Positions 16,429 to 26,660 of a DNA stretch of 64,000 nucleotides are shown piece by piece. Source of the DNA: Roseovarius bejariae. Its GTDB lineage: Bacteria; Pseudomonadota; Alphaproteobacteria; Rhodobacterales; Rhodobacteraceae. Position 1 is the stretch's first letter, and each line of letters begins with the position of its first letter. A program made the position numbers and the translations under genes. The notes below the pieces were generated by a model. It was not told where the DNA came from. It worked only from the letters and a program-made list of their open reading frames with translations, and searched no databases. The stretch lies in assembly GCF_009669325.1 (NCBI RefSeq), contig NZ_SZWE01000001.1, forward strand, positions 2,795,501-2,859,500, given 5' to 3'.

Positions 16429-17682
16429 ATGCGCTTTTCCGGTTTGCGCGTGTTGAAAGAGGGGTTGACGGGCAACAAGGGCTGGCAGGCGCATTGGCGC
16501 GATGCGACGCCAAGAGAGGCCTATGACGTGGTGATCATCGGCGGCGGCGGGCATGGCCTTTCGACCGCTTATTACCTTGCCAAGGAGCACGGGATCACCA
16601 ATGTCGCAGTGCTTGAGAAGGGATACCTTGGTGGCGGCAACGTGGGGCGCAACACCACGATTGTTCGCGCCAATTACTTCCTGCCCGGCAATTCGGAATT
16701 CTACAGCCATTCCCTGAAACTTTGGGAGGGGCTGGAGGAGGACCTGAATTACAACGTCATGCATTCTCAGCGCGGGCAGATCGGATTGTTCCACTCCGAT
16801 GCGCAGCGGGATGCGGCGATCCGGCGAGGCAATGCCATTCGCAATCAAGGGGACGATGCCGAACTGCTCAGCGTGGCGGACCTCAAGCGGATGCTGCCCT
16901 ATCTGGATTACGACCAGGCGCGCTTCCCGATCTACGGCGGGTTGTTGCAGCGCCGCGCGGGGACCGCGCGGCATGATGCCGTCGCCTGGGGCTATGCCCG
17001 CGGGGCGAGCGAGCGGGGCGTGGACCTGATCCAGAATTGCGAGGTCACGGGGATTGATATCGAGGGTGGTGTGGTCAAGGGCGTGCAGACCACGCGCGGC
17101 GCGATCCGGGCCAAGAAGGTGGCGATCATCGTGGCCGGAAGGTCCAGCCAAGTGGCGCAAATGGCGGGCATGCGCCTGCCCATTGAAAGCCATGTCTTGC
17201 AGGCCTTCGTGACCGAAGGCCTCAAGCCCTGTATCGACCACGTGGTGAGCTTCGGCATGGGGCATTTTTATATCAGCCAGTCGGACAAGGGCGGGCTTGT
17301 GTTTGGCGGGGATCTGGATTTCTATGCTTCCTACGCGGCGCGCGGCAACCTGCCCATGGTCGAGCATGTGATGGAGGCGGGCATGACCCTGATGCCCGCC
17401 ATCGGCAAGGCCAAGGTGTTGCGCAGTTGGGGCGGCATCATGGATATGACGCCCGATGGCTCGCCCATCATCGACAAGACCGGGGTCGAGGGCCTCTATC
17501 TGGATGCGGGCTGGTGTTACGGCGGGTTCAAGGCGGTGCCGGGGTCGGGATTCGGTATGGCGCATCTGGTGGCCACGGACAGGCACCACGAACCCGCGGC
17601 GCGGTTCCGTCTGGATCGCTTCCGCACTGGGCGGGGCCTGATGGACGAAGAAGGCACCGGCATGCAGCACAACCTGCATTGA
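16429..17682 (+). CDS. soxB: sarcosine oxidase beta subunit
   Basis: 417 residues. MRFSGLRVLKEGLTGNKGWQ is the classic SoxB N-terminus; GGGGHG (38-43) binds FAD; RAGTARHDAVAWGYARGA holds the histidine (His182) expected to bind FMN covalently. In heterotetrameric sarcosine oxidase this subunit oxidises sarcosine and passes the methylene group to folate on the alpha subunit. Two ATGs lie close together; 16429 is preferred because GGGAG sits 6 bases before it and it gives the family N-terminus. First gene of soxBDAG. Confidence 0.95.
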   Translation: MRFSGLRVLKEGLTGNKGWQAHWRDATPREAYDVVIIGGGGHGLSTAYYLAKEHGITNVAVLEKGYLGGGNVGRNTTIVRANYFLPGNSEFYSHSLKLWEGLEEDLNYNVMHSQRGQIGLFHSDAQRDAAIRRGNAIRNQGDDAELLSVADLKRMLPYLDYDQARFPIYGGLLQRRAGTARHDAVAWGYARGASERGVDLIQNCEVTGIDIEGGVVKGVQTTRGAIRAKKVAIIVAGRSSQVAQMAGMRLPIESHVLQAFVTEGLKPCIDHVVSFGMGHFYISQSDKGGLVFGGDLDFYASYAARGNLPMVEHVMEAGMTLMPAIGKAKVLRSWGGIMDMTPDGSPIIDKTGVEGLYLDAGWCYGGFKAVPGSGFGMAHLVATDRHHEPAARFRLDRFRTGRGLMDEEGTGMQHNLH

Positions 17683-17731
17683 GGCGCGGCATGGGTATCT
17701 GGACGAAACGGATGAGTTGGGAGAGCGCGGC

Positions 17732-18004
17732 ATGAGGATCACTTGCCCTTATTGTGGAGAGCGTGACCGGCGAGAGTTTTATTATCAGGGCGATGCTGTC
17801 GCGCTTGACCGTCCCGAGCCGGACGCCGGGGAGGCGGCATGGGATGACTACATCCACAACCGTGACAACCCGGCGGGGGTGACCCGCGATTTGTGGTATC
17901 ACGAAAGTGGTTGTGGCGCTTGGGTGGTTGTCACGCGCAATACCGTCACGCATGAGGTTTTGAATTGCGAGTTGGCGTCAGAGGCCAAGGAGGCGGGCGC
18001 ATGA
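17732..18004 (+). CDS. soxD: sarcosine oxidase delta subunit
   Basis: 90 residues. Zinc ligands Cys5 and Cys8 (CPYCG) with His57 and Cys61 (YHESGCGAW) match the delta subunit, a small structural zinc protein of the tetramer. The sequence RDNPAGVTRDLWYH is typical. Its stop overlaps the soxA start (ATGA), so translation is coupled. Confidence 0.95.
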   Translation: MRITCPYCGERDRREFYYQGDAVALDRPEPDAGEAAWDDYIHNRDNPAGVTRDLWYHESGCGAWVVVTRNTVTHEVLNCELASEAKEAGA

Positions 18005-20931
18005 GGCTTGCAGGAGAGGGACAGATCGACCGCAGCCGCCCGGTCAAGTTTCGGTTCGACGGGGTGGAGTACGAGGGACTGGCGGGTGACACGCTGGCCT
18101 CGGCGCTATTGGCGAATGACATTCGGATGGTGGCGCGGTCGTTCAAGTATCACCGTCCACGCGGGATCATGACGGTCGGGAGCGAAGAACCCAATGCGCT
18201 TGTCACCCTCGGGCTTGGCCCGGCGCAGGATCCTAATGTGCGGGCGACCATGGTGGAACTGTCCGAGGGGCTGATGGCCCGACCGCAAAATTGTTGGCCC
18301 TCGCTGGGGTTCGATATGCTGTCGCTCAATGACTTGGCCGCGCCGTTCCTTGGGGCAGGGTTCTATTACAAGACATTCATGTGGCCCAAGGCGGCGTGGG
18401 AAAAGCTGTATGAGCCGTTTATCCGGCGCGCAGCGGGGCTTGGCGCACTGTCGATGGAGGCCAATGCCGACCGATATGAGAAGGCCTTTGCGCATTGTGA
18501 TCTTCTGGTGATCGGGGCGGGGCCTGCGGGGCTGATGGCGGCCTTGGCGGCGGGGCGTGCGGGGGCCGATGTGATCCTGTGCGATGAGGATATGCGCACC
18601 GGCGGGCGGCTTAACGCGGAACGCCTTGAGGTTGGCGGGCAGAGCGGCGCGGCATGGGCTGAGGCGGTGACCGCCGAGTTGCACGAGATGCCCAATGTGC
18701 GGGTGATGACCCGCACCACGGTCACGGGCGCTTATGATCAGGGCACCTATGGCGCGCTTGAGCGGCTGGCCCCGGACGTGGCCATGCGCCCCGGTGCCCC
18801 GCGTGAGTGTTTCTGGCGGATCGTGGCCAAGCGCGCGGTTCTGGCGGCGGGGGCCTTGGAGCGGCCCGTGGGTTTTGCCAACAACGACCGGCCCGGCGTG
18901 ATGATGGCGGGCGCGGTGCGGGCCTATGTCAACCGCTGGCGGGTCAGCCCGGGGCGGAGCGTGGCGGTTTTCGGCAACAACGACAGCGCACATCGCACCG
19001 CCGCCGACCTGATCGCGGCGGGCGTGCATGTCAGTGCCCTGATCGACAGCCGCGCGGAGGCGCGCTGTGATCTGGACGTGCCGTTTTATGCGGGCCGCGA
19101 GGTGAGCGCCGTGCACGGCGGGCGTGGGGTCGAGGCGATCTCGATCAGTTCCATCAGTGGGGTTGAGAAAATCCAGACCGATACACTGGCCGTGTCGGGC
19201 GGTTGGAACCCGTCTGTGCACCTGACGTGCCATATGAACGGGCGCCCGGAATGGAATGAGCGGATCGCGGGGTTCATCCCGAAGGAGGGAGCCATCCCCG
19301 GAATGGTGACCGCCGGGGCCTGTCGTGGCGACTTCTCGACCCGTGCTTGCCTTGAGGGCGGTTTGGCCGCCGCGCGTGAGGCGATGCAGGATTTGGGCCG
19401 GTCGGTACCGGAAATTGATCTGCCCCGCGCCGAAGATAGCGCTTATGATATAGCACCGCTTTGGGTGGTCCCGGGCAAGGGGCGTAAATGGCTGGATTTC
19501 CAGAATGACGTGACAGTCAAGGACGTCAGGCAGGCGGCCACCGAAAACTTTCAAAGCGTGGAGCATATGAAGCGCTATACCACGCAGGGTATGGCGCCGG
19601 ATCAGGGGAAGAACTCCAACATCGGGGCCTTGGCGGTGTTGGCCGATGCCACCGGGCGGAGTATTCCCGAAACAGGCACCACCACGTATCGTCCGCCCTT
19701 CGTGCCGGTGTCGATCGCGGCCATGGGCGCGGGCGGGCAGGGCAAGGGGTTTGCGCCCGAACGGTTCACCTCCTCGCATAAGGCGAGCGTTGCGCGCGGG
19801 GCGCCGATGATCGAAGCGGGGCTCTGGTTCAGGCCCAGCTACTTCCCGCAAAAGGGCGAGACCCATTGGCGGCAATCGTGTGACCGCGAGGTGCGCATGG
19901 TGCGCGAGGCCGTGGGCGTGGCGGATGTCTCGACCCTTGGCAAGATCGACATTCAGGGGCCGGATGCCGGGGCGTTCCTGGATTTCGTCTATACCAATAT
20001 GTTCTCGACGCTGAAGGTGGGACGCGTGCGCTATGGCCTGATGCTGCGCGAGGATGGCCACGTGATGGACGATGGCACCACCGCGCGCTTGGGCCAAAAC
20101 CATTACCTGATGACCACCACCACGGCGGCAGCCGGGCAGGTGATGCGGCATCTGGAATTCGTGCATCAGGCCTTGCGGCCCGATCTGGACGTGCGGTTCA
20201 CCTCGGTCACCGAACAATGGGCGCAGTTTGCCGTGGCGGGCCCCAAGGCGCGAGATGTGCTGAATGGTTTGCTCGACGCGCCGTTGAACGATGAGAATTG
20301 GCCCTTCATGTCCTGTGGCTCGGTCACTTTGGCCGGTGTTGGCGGGCGGCTGTTTCGCATCTCCTTCTCGGGCGAACATGGCTATGAAATCGCGGTGCCG
20401 TCGCGCTATGGTGATGCGCTGTTCCGGGCCTTGGTCAGCCGGGCCGAGGGCTTGGGCGGCGGGCCTTACGGGATGGAAGCACTCAACGTCTTGCGGCTTG
20501 AGAAGGGCTTTATCACCCATGCGGAAATTCATGGACGCGTCACCGCCTTTGACATCGGCATGGAGCGCATGATGAGCGCCAAGAAGGATTGCATCGGCAA
20601 AACCGCCGCCTCGCGTGAGGGTCTCAACGGCCCGGAGCGAGAGCAATTGGTGGGCCTGCGCCCGGCGGGTGAGGTCAAGATGCTGGTGGCCGGGGCGCAT
20701 TTGTTCAACGCGGATGACGCGGCGGTGCGGGAGAATGATCAGGGCTATGTCACCTCGGTCGGCTATTCCCCGACATTGGAGACCAATCTCGGCCTTGGTT
20801 TCCTACGCAATGGCCGGGCGCGGCATGGCGAGGTGGTGCGCATGGTGGACCACCTGAATGATGTGGAGACCCTGTGCGAGGTCTGTGACCCGGTGCAGTT
20901 CGATCCAGAAGGAGGGCGGATGCGTGGTTGA
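18001..20931 (+). CDS. soxA: sarcosine oxidase alpha subunit
   Basis: 976 residues, the usual size. An N-terminal 2Fe-2S-ferredoxin-like domain without cluster ligands (to about 100), an NAD-binding FAD/NAD domain with LLVIGAGPAGLMAALAAGRAG (in two overlapping turns near 170-190), then GCV_T and GCV_T C-terminal folate domains (from about 590). It binds NAD+ and tetrahydrofolate and makes methylenetetrahydrofolate from the sarcosine methyl group. The start is the ATG overlapping the soxD stop. FGNNDSAHRTAADL is a second nucleotide-binding loop. Confidence 0.95.
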   Translation: MRLAGEGQIDRSRPVKFRFDGVEYEGLAGDTLASALLANDIRMVARSFKYHRPRGIMTVGSEEPNALVTLGLGPAQDPNVRATMVELSEGLMARPQNCWPSLGFDMLSLNDLAAPFLGAGFYYKTFMWPKAAWEKLYEPFIRRAAGLGALSMEANADRYEKAFAHCDLLVIGAGPAGLMAALAAGRAGADVILCDEDMRTGGRLNAERLEVGGQSGAAWAEAVTAELHEMPNVRVMTRTTVTGAYDQGTYGALERLAPDVAMRPGAPRECFWRIVAKRAVLAAGALERPVGFANNDRPGVMMAGAVRAYVNRWRVSPGRSVAVFGNNDSAHRTAADLIAAGVHVSALIDSRAEARCDLDVPFYAGREVSAVHGGRGVEAISISSISGVEKIQTDTLAVSGGWNPSVHLTCHMNGRPEWNERIAGFIPKEGAIPGMVTAGACRGDFSTRACLEGGLAAAREAMQDLGRSVPEIDLPRAEDSAYDIAPLWVVPGKGRKWLDFQNDVTVKDVRQAATENFQSVEHMKRYTTQGMAPDQGKNSNIGALAVLADATGRSIPETGTTTYRPPFVPVSIAAMGAGGQGKGFAPERFTSSHKASVARGAPMIEAGLWFRPSYFPQKGETHWRQSCDREVRMVREAVGVADVSTLGKIDIQGPDAGAFLDFVYTNMFSTLKVGRVRYGLMLREDGHVMDDGTTARLGQNHYLMTTTTAAAGQVMRHLEFVHQALRPDLDVRFTSVTEQWAQFAVAGPKARDVLNGLLDAPLNDENWPFMSCGSVTLAGVGGRLFRISFSGEHGYEIAVPSRYGDALFRALVSRAEGLGGGPYGMEALNVLRLEKGFITHAEIHGRVTAFDIGMERMMSAKKDCIGKTAASREGLNGPEREQLVGLRPAGEVKMLVAGAHLFNADDAAVRENDQGYVTSVGYSPTLETNLGLGFLRNGRARHGEVVRMVDHLNDVETLCEVCDPVQFDPEGGRMRG

Positions 20932-21472
20932 GTTGAAAGCAAAAACGCCCTGTGATGGTTTGTTGCCGCTTGAGGTGGGCGCGCTGCGTCTGAGCGAGGT
21001 AGAGACCGGGCCGATAACCTCGGTCGCCGCTTTCAAGGGACAGGAGGCCGCGTTGTGCAAGGTCATGCAGGCAGCGTATGGTCTGGACATGCCCGAGCCT
21101 AATCGGGTGAATGAGGCTGGCGAGGTGCGCGCAATCTGGTTCGGCCCGCAGATGGCACTTTTGACAGGCGTTGTCGCCGAGGACGGCCTGTCGACCCACG
21201 CAGCCCTGACCGATCAGTCGGATGCCTGGGCGGTTGTTCGACTGGACGGCGTGGGGGCCGCCGATGTCTTGGCACGCTTGACGCCGATTGACCTTCGAAA
21301 GGACACTCTTGGCCCTGGAAAAACGGCGCGCACGGAAGTGCAGCATATGCAGGCTTCTGTCACCTGTCTGGGCAAGGAAATCTATCAGATCATGGTCTTC
21401 CGGGCCTTCGCGGAAACACTTGTGCATGATCTGAAATGCGCGATGCAAGCCGTGGAGGCGCGGCGGGTCTGA
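20924..21472 (+). CDS. soxG: sarcosine oxidase gamma subunit
   Basis: 182 residues, with the GcvT-like fold of SoxG (WAVVRLDGVGAADVLARLTPIDLR). It completes the soxBDAG operon. The start is a GTG 8 bases after AAGGAGG and overlaps the soxA stop by 8 bases; the usual folD or purU genes do not follow. Confidence 0.9.
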   Translation: MVELKAKTPCDGLLPLEVGALRLSEVETGPITSVAAFKGQEAALCKVMQAAYGLDMPEPNRVNEAGEVRAIWFGPQMALLTGVVAEDGLSTHAALTDQSDAWAVVRLDGVGAADVLARLTPIDLRKDTLGPGKTARTEVQHMQASVTCLGKEIYQIMVFRAFAETLVHDLKCAMQAVEARRV

Positions 21473-21569
21473 GGGGACGCAATGGCGGAGTTTCCCCGGC
21501 GCACCCCCTTTCATTCCTTGGCAGGGGCATTAAGTTGAACGCGATGATTCAAGACACCACGAGGTGACC

Positions 21570-21866
21570 ATGACCCGCTTTGCCGTGCTTATTTCTGCCC
21601 TTGTTCTTGCCACACCTTTGGCCGCGCAAGACAAGGAAAGCATTTGTTCCACTTCGGCCGGGATCGTGGATGCCGCGGTTGAAGCGCGTACTGAGGGAAT
21701 GGGCCAGAAAAAAGCGGTGCAGACCATCGGCAATGGCCTTGAGGGCGATGCGGCGATTTACAAGGCTGCCGTTCAGCCGATCGTCAATTGGGTCTACGGC
21801 CTTGAAGAAGCGCAACTGAGCGAAGAGGTCGGCGCAACCTACGAGAAGGCCTGTCTGGCGCAGTAA
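21570..21866 (+). CDS. small secreted protein, unknown function
   Basis: 98 residues with a clear Sec signal peptide (MTRFAVLISALVLATPLAAQ, cleaved before DKE). The mature part is short and helical with two cysteines (SICSTS and KACLAQ) that may pair. No family is recognised. GAGGTGACCATG gives the start. It lies between soxG and dnaG on the same strand. Confidence 0.65.
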   Translation: MTRFAVLISALVLATPLAAQDKESICSTSAGIVDAAVEARTEGMGQKKAVQTIGNGLEGDAAIYKAAVQPIVNWVYGLEEAQLSEEVGATYEKACLAQ

Positions 21867-21919
21867 ACTCTGCGCCTCACCGGCTTGCTCAATCGGTCGG
21901 CTTGCCCATATATGGACGT

Positions 21920-23866
21920 ATGAGCCTGCCCCCCGGATTCCTTGACGAGCTACGCTCGCGCCTGTCGTTGACCGATGTCGTCGGGCGCAAGGTGATGTGG
22001 GATACCCGCAAATCCAATCAGGGCAAGGGCGACATGTGGGCGCCGTGCCCTTTCCACCACGAAAAAACCGCCAGCTTTCATGTCGATGACCGGAAGGGGT
22101 TTTATTACTGCTTTGGCTGCCATGCCAAGGGTGATGCGATCTCTTTCGTGCGTGAAACCGAGAACGTGGATTTCATGGAGGCGGTGCGTATTCTGGCCGG
22201 TGAGGCGGGTATGCCGATGCCCGAGCGTGACCCTAGGGCACAGGAAAAGGCCGACCGCCGCACCCAGCTTATTGAAATCATGGAAATGGCGGTGCAGCAT
22301 TTTCGCCTGTCGTTGAAGACGGGTGCGGGGGCTGCGGCGCGCGACTATCTGGCCGGGCGGGGTCTTGAGGAGGCTGCACAGGAGCGGTTTGAGATCGGGT
22401 TTGCCGCCGATGCCTGGCAGGGGCTATGGGATCACTTGAAGAACAAGGGTGTCGAGGATCAGTTGATCCTCGATGCGGGGTTGGCCAAGCCCAGCCAGAA
22501 GGGCGGGCGGCCCTATGATACCTTTCGCAACCGGATCATGTTCCCGATCCGCGATCCGCGTGGGCGGTGTATCGCCTTCGGCGGGCGGGCCATGGACCCC
22601 AACGATAACGCCAAATACCTCAACTCGCCCGAGACCGAGTTGTTTGATAAATCCCGCACGCTTTATCATCACGGGCCTGCGCGTGAGGCGGCGGGCAAGG
22701 GCCAACCCCTGATCGTCGCCGAAGGCTACATGGATGTGATCGCACTGGCCAAGGCGGGGTTCGGGGCTTCGGTGGCGCCCTTGGGGACCGCGGTGACCGA
22801 GCATCAGTTGCAGATGCTTTGGCGCATTGCGGATGAGCCGATCATGGCGCTTGATGGCGATACGGCGGGCCTTCGGGCGGCGTACCGGGTGATTGATCTG
22901 GCCTTGCCGCTTCTGGAGGCGGGTAAGAGCCTGCGGTTCGTGTTAATGCCCGAGGGGCAGGACCCGGATGACCTGCTGCGCTCCAAGGGGGCAAGCGCGG
23001 TGCAAAAGCAGCTGGATGAGGCGATGCCCATGGTGCAGCTTTTGTGGCAACGCGAGACCGAAGGGCGCGATTTCGATAGCCCGGAACGCAAGGCGGCCCT
23101 CGACAAGGCCCTGCGCGAAAAGATCAAGCTGATCCGTGACCCGTCGATCAAGGCGCACTATGGTCAAGCGGTGAAAGACCTGCGTTGGCAATTGTTCAGT
23201 CCACGACGCAGTGTTGGGCAGGGGCAACCGCGCACAGGCAAGTGGCAGCCCATACCGACCGCACGCGCGAGTACCAAGTCATCGCTATTGGTCGCGGCAG
23301 GTGAAGACGCGCGGACCCATGTCCGCGAAGCTGTCATTCTGGCCAGCTTGCTGTGTTGTCCGCAGCTTTGCGATGAGTTCGAGGATGCGCTTGAAGGGAT
23401 GGAATGTACCGATCCCGACCACAACCGCCTGCGGGATTTGATCCTGCGGTTCGCGCCCGATGGGGCAGATGTCTTGCATGAAAGAATAGAGGCCACGATG
23501 GGGTTTGAGGCTCTTGAAAGGCTCTTGTCCCAGCCCCATGTCGCCATAATCCCCGCCGTGCGTCGCCGCGGCGACACCGAAGCTGCACGCATGACCGTTG
23601 CCGAGGAATTGGCCAAGCTGAAGGCCGAGGCGGGTTGGAGTGCGGAAGTGAGTGAGGCCTCGGAAGAGATTGCTGGCATTGCGGATGAAGCCATGACATG
23701 GCGGCTTGGGCAGGCGGCGGAAACGCGCAATCGCGCACAGCGCAGCCAGCAAGAAGACAAGGCCGAGTACGAGGTTGGGGATAACGGTGCGCGAATCAGT
23801 CGTGACGAACGTGACGCTTTCGAGGCGTTGCTGGAAAGGATCAATTACTCCAAGTCAGGCCATTGA
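21920..23866 (+). CDS. dnaG: DNA primase
   Basis: 648 residues. The CHC2 zinc finger (Cys43, His46, Cys64, Cys67) is followed by the RNA-polymerase core and a Toprim domain with EGYMDV (about 269) and LDGDTAG (about 312). The C-terminal helicase-binding region is low in conservation, as is usual. It primes replication. MSLPPGFLDELRSRLSL is the standard alphaproteobacterial start; an earlier in-frame TTG at 21902 is not needed. It is followed by rpoD, as in many proteobacteria. Confidence 0.95.
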   Translation: MSLPPGFLDELRSRLSLTDVVGRKVMWDTRKSNQGKGDMWAPCPFHHEKTASFHVDDRKGFYYCFGCHAKGDAISFVRETENVDFMEAVRILAGEAGMPMPERDPRAQEKADRRTQLIEIMEMAVQHFRLSLKTGAGAAARDYLAGRGLEEAAQERFEIGFAADAWQGLWDHLKNKGVEDQLILDAGLAKPSQKGGRPYDTFRNRIMFPIRDPRGRCIAFGGRAMDPNDNAKYLNSPETELFDKSRTLYHHGPAREAAGKGQPLIVAEGYMDVIALAKAGFGASVAPLGTAVTEHQLQMLWRIADEPIMALDGDTAGLRAAYRVIDLALPLLEAGKSLRFVLMPEGQDPDDLLRSKGASAVQKQLDEAMPMVQLLWQRETEGRDFDSPERKAALDKALREKIKLIRDPSIKAHYGQAVKDLRWQLFSPRRSVGQGQPRTGKWQPIPTARASTKSSLLVAAGEDARTHVREAVILASLLCCPQLCDEFEDALEGMECTDPDHNRLRDLILRFAPDGADVLHERIEATMGFEALERLLSQPHVAIIPAVRRRGDTEAARMTVAEELAKLKAEAGWSAEVSEASEEIAGIADEAMTWRLGQAAETRNRAQRSQQEDKAEYEVGDNGARISRDERDAFEALLERINYSKSGH

Positions 23867-23985
23867 AGGGCTTTTGGCTAGGAATATGTAAGGAAAACAG
23901 GGTAAACGGGTGTGCGAATCATGCGAACGCGTTATTGATTCGATTTTAAGAATCACCCGATCGCCCTTTCGTTCAGGAGAGCTCC

Positions 23986-25980
23986 ATGGCCGCCAAGGAC
24001 ACCGACGACCAGAAACCCGAAGATCAGGAGGCCGAAATCTCGCTCGATATGAGTCAGGCCGCGGTCAAGAAGATGATCGGGGAGGCGCGTGAGAAAGGCT
24101 TTATTACCTACGATCAGCTGAACAAGGTGCTGCCGCCCGATCAGGTGAGCAGTGAGCAGATCGAGGACGTGATGTCGATGCTCAACGAGATGGGCATCAA
24201 CATCATCGAGGCCGAAGAGGCCGAGGAAGAGGAAAGCAAGACCACCGCCGTTGCCGAGATCGGCAAGAAGGGTGAGATCACGCTTGGCTCGGGCAAGGAA
24301 GAAAAACTTGACCGCACGGATGACCCGGTGCGCATGTACCTGCGCGAGATGGGGTCGGTCGAACTGCTGAGCCGCGAGGGCGAGATCGCCATTGCCAAGC
24401 GGATCGAGGCGGGGCGCAACACGATGATCGCGGGCCTGTGCGAAAGCCCGCTGACCTTCCAGGCGATCACCATCTGGCGTGACGAACTTCTGGGGGAAGA
24501 CATCCTGCTGCGCGATGTGATCGACCTTGAGACCACCTTCTCGGGCCAGATGGGTGATGAGGAAGAGGGCGCCGAGGATAGCGTTGTTGCCGAAGCGGCG
24601 AATGTCACCTCCGCGCCCAAGGAGAAATCGGAAGACAGCCAGCCGGAACTGGACGCCGATGGCAATCCGATCGCCAAGGACGATGACGACGAGGAAGACG
24701 AACAGGCCAACATGAGCCTCGCGGCCATGGAAGCCGCCCTCAAGCCGCGTGTCCTTGAAACGCTGGATCGCATCGCCGAGGACTTCTCGGAACTCAGCGA
24801 AATGCAGGACAGCCGGATTTCGGCCACCCTGAACGAGGACGGGTCATTCAGCGAAGCCGCCGAGGCCAAGTATCAGAAATTGCGCTCGGAAATCGTGGAA
24901 CTGGTGAATTCGCTTCACCTGCACAACAACCGGATCGAGGCCCTGATCGACCAGCTTTACGGCATCAACCGCCGGATCATGCAGATCGACAGCGCGATGG
25001 TGAAACTGGCCGACCAAGCCCGCATCAACCGAAAGGAATTCGTCGAGGCGTATCGGGGCCGCGAGTTGGACCCGACGTGGCTGGACGACATGGCACAAAA
25101 GCCCGGTCGTGGCTGGCAGATGTTCATGGAGCGCAACCCCGAAAAGGTGGCCGAGCTGCGCGCCGACATGGCGCAGGTGGGGCAGTACGTGGGGCTGGAC
25201 ATCAGCGAGTTCCGCCGCATCGTCAGTCAAGTCCAGAAGGGCGAGAAAGAGGCCCGTCAGGCCAAGAAGGAAATGGTCGAGGCCAACCTGCGGTTGGTGA
25301 TCTCGATTGCCAAGAAATACACGAACCGTGGCCTGCAATTCCTTGATCTTATTCAGGAAGGCAACATCGGCCTGATGAAGGCGGTGGACAAGTTCGAGTA
25401 TCGCCGGGGCTACAAATTCTCGACCTATGCCACGTGGTGGATCCGTCAGGCGATCACCCGCTCGATCGCCGACCAGGCGCGCACCATCCGTATTCCGGTG
25501 CATATGATCGAAACGATCAACAAGCTGGTGCGGACAGGGCGGCAAATGCTGCATGAAATCGGCCGTGAACCCACGCCCGAGGAACTGGCCGAGAAGCTGC
25601 AGATGCCGCTTGAGAAGGTTCGCAAGGTGATGAAGATCGCCAAGGAACCGATCAGCCTTGAAACCCCCATCGGGGACGAGGAAGACAGCCAGCTTGGCGA
25701 CTTCATCGAGGATAAAAACGTTGTTCTTCCGCTAGATAGCGCGATTCAGGACAACCTGAAGGAAACCACGACGCGGGTTCTGTCGAGCCTGACACCACGC
25801 GAGGAGCGGGTTTTGCGGATGCGTTTCGGCATCGGTATGAACACCGACCACACGCTGGAAGAAGTGGGCCAACAGTTCAGCGTGACGCGCGAACGTATCC
25901 GGCAGATCGAGGCCAAGGCGTTGCGCAAGCTCAAACACCCGAGCCGTAGCCGCAAGTTGCGCTCGTTCCTGGATCAATAA
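23986..25980 (+). CDS. rpoD: RNA polymerase sigma factor RpoD (sigma-70)
   Basis: 664 residues. Region 1.1 (about 20-95), region 1.2 ([21 protein letters not shown]), a long acidic non-conserved insert, region 2 ([20 protein letters not shown] onward, with [20 protein letters not shown]) and region 4 ([28 protein letters not shown]). It is the housekeeping sigma factor. AGGAGAGCTCCATG sets the start. The 119-bp gap after dnaG holds its promoter and a GATTC/GAATC inverted repeat. Confidence 0.97.
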   Translation: MAAKDTDDQKPEDQEAEISLDMSQAAVKKMIGEAREKGFITYDQLNKVLPPDQVSSEQIEDVMSMLNEMGINIIEAEEAEEEESKTTAVAEIGKKGEITLGSGKEEKLDRTDDPVRMYLREMGSVELLSREGEIAIAKRIEAGRNTMIAGLCESPLTFQAITIWRDELLGEDILLRDVIDLETTFSGQMGDEEEGAEDSVVAEAANVTSAPKEKSEDSQPELDADGNPIAKDDDDEEDEQANMSLAAMEAALKPRVLETLDRIAEDFSELSEMQDSRISATLNEDGSFSEAAEAKYQKLRSEIVELVNSLHLHNNRIEALIDQLYGINRRIMQIDSAMVKLADQARINRKEFVEAYRGRELDPTWLDDMAQKPGRGWQMFMERNPEKVAELRADMAQVGQYVGLDISEFRRIVSQVQKGEKEARQAKKEMVEANLRLVISIAKKYTNRGLQFLDLIQEGNIGLMKAVDKFEYRRGYKFSTYATWWIRQAITRSIADQARTIRIPVHMIETINKLVRTGRQMLHEIGREPTPEELAEKLQMPLEKVRKVMKIAKEPISLETPIGDEEDSQLGDFIEDKNVVLPLDSAIQDNLKETTTRVLSSLTPREERVLRMRFGIGMNTDHTLEEVGQQFSVTRERIRQIEAKALRKLKHPSRSRKLRSFLDQ

Positions 25981-25988
25981 GCGCCGGT

Positions 25989-26267
25989 ATGTCCTTGTTT
26001 TCCAAGCTTTTTGGCGGCGGAAAGCCCAAGCCTGAACCGGAGGCGGAGACGGAAACCTATGAGGGGTTCCGTATCACGCCTGCGCCGCAAACGGACAAAG
26101 AGGGCTTTCGCGTGGCCGCGCGGATCGAAAAGGAGATCGACGGCGAGGTGAAGGTGCATCAACTGGTGCGGGCCGATACCTTGCGGTCTTTGGACGAGGC
26201 GCAGGAGTTTTCCCTGCGCAAGGCCAAGCAGCTTATCGACCAGCAGGGCGAGCGGATTTTCCGCTAG
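25989..26267 (+). CDS. HlyU family protein
   Basis: 92 residues. GFRITPAPQTDKEGFRVAARIEK and SLDEAQEFSLRKAKQLIDQQGERIF are the HlyU (PF10115) signature. The family was named for a Vibrio regulator of haemolysin, but this branch is small and its action is unknown. It starts 8 bases after rpoD and is likely cotranscribed, ending at the terminator at 26307. Confidence 0.8.
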   Translation: MSLFSKLFGGGKPKPEPEAETETYEGFRITPAPQTDKEGFRVAARIEKEIDGEVKVHQLVRADTLRSLDEAQEFSLRKAKQLIDQQGERIFR

Positions 26268-26288
26268 GCCCGCAGCCTGCCGATTTCT

Positions 26289-26455
26289 GTACAGATTGTA
26301 CGTTTGACCCCGGAGTTTTGTGCAAACCTCCGGGGTTTCGTTCGTGCCTCTGTACAAGTTGTACATTTCGTACGAGTCGTACGCTTGCCCCCGGTGTTTC
26401 GTACGAAAATCGGGGGGTGCCGGGCGGGGAACGTACGAACCGTACGAGTCGTACG
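26289..26455. repeat. array of GTAC repeats with a 9-bp period (operator-like palindromes)
   Basis: GTAC occurs at 26289, 26298, 26352, 26361, 26370, 26379, 26401, 26433, 26442 and 26451, with one more at 26545. Within each cluster the sites are exactly 9 bp apart. Pairs form near-perfect 15-bp palindromes with one central base: TGTACAAGTTGTACA (26351-26365) and CGTACGAGTCGTACG (26369-26383 and again 26441-26455). The 393-bp gap 26268-26660 has no convincing gene. The array lies upstream of the secreted-protein gene and after the hlyU terminator. It resembles a multi-site operator or an iteron array. Confidence 0.75.
26307..26338 (+). terminator. Rho-independent-type hairpin after hlyU
   Basis: CCCCGGAG (26308-26315) and CTCCGGGG (26328-26335) form a perfect 8-bp stem, extended by A-T, with a 12-base loop, followed by TTTC. 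It lies 40 bases after the hlyU stop and would end the dnaG-rpoD-hlyU transcription unit. Confidence 0.7.
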
Positions 26456-26660
26456 ATTTGAGCGTGCGCGGTGTTTACCATTGCGTAGGCTTCGTAAACG
26501 CGCGCCCCGATGCGCCCCTTGGGTTAAGGCTTGGTTGCCCATGCGTACGCAGGCCGAGAGTAAACGGGCCGTGCGCCCTGTTCACGGCATTGAAAGGGTT
26601 GGTCCGGGGCGGTTTGCGCGTGCTACACCCGAGCCAAATGACCGTCAGGGAGCTTGCCGG

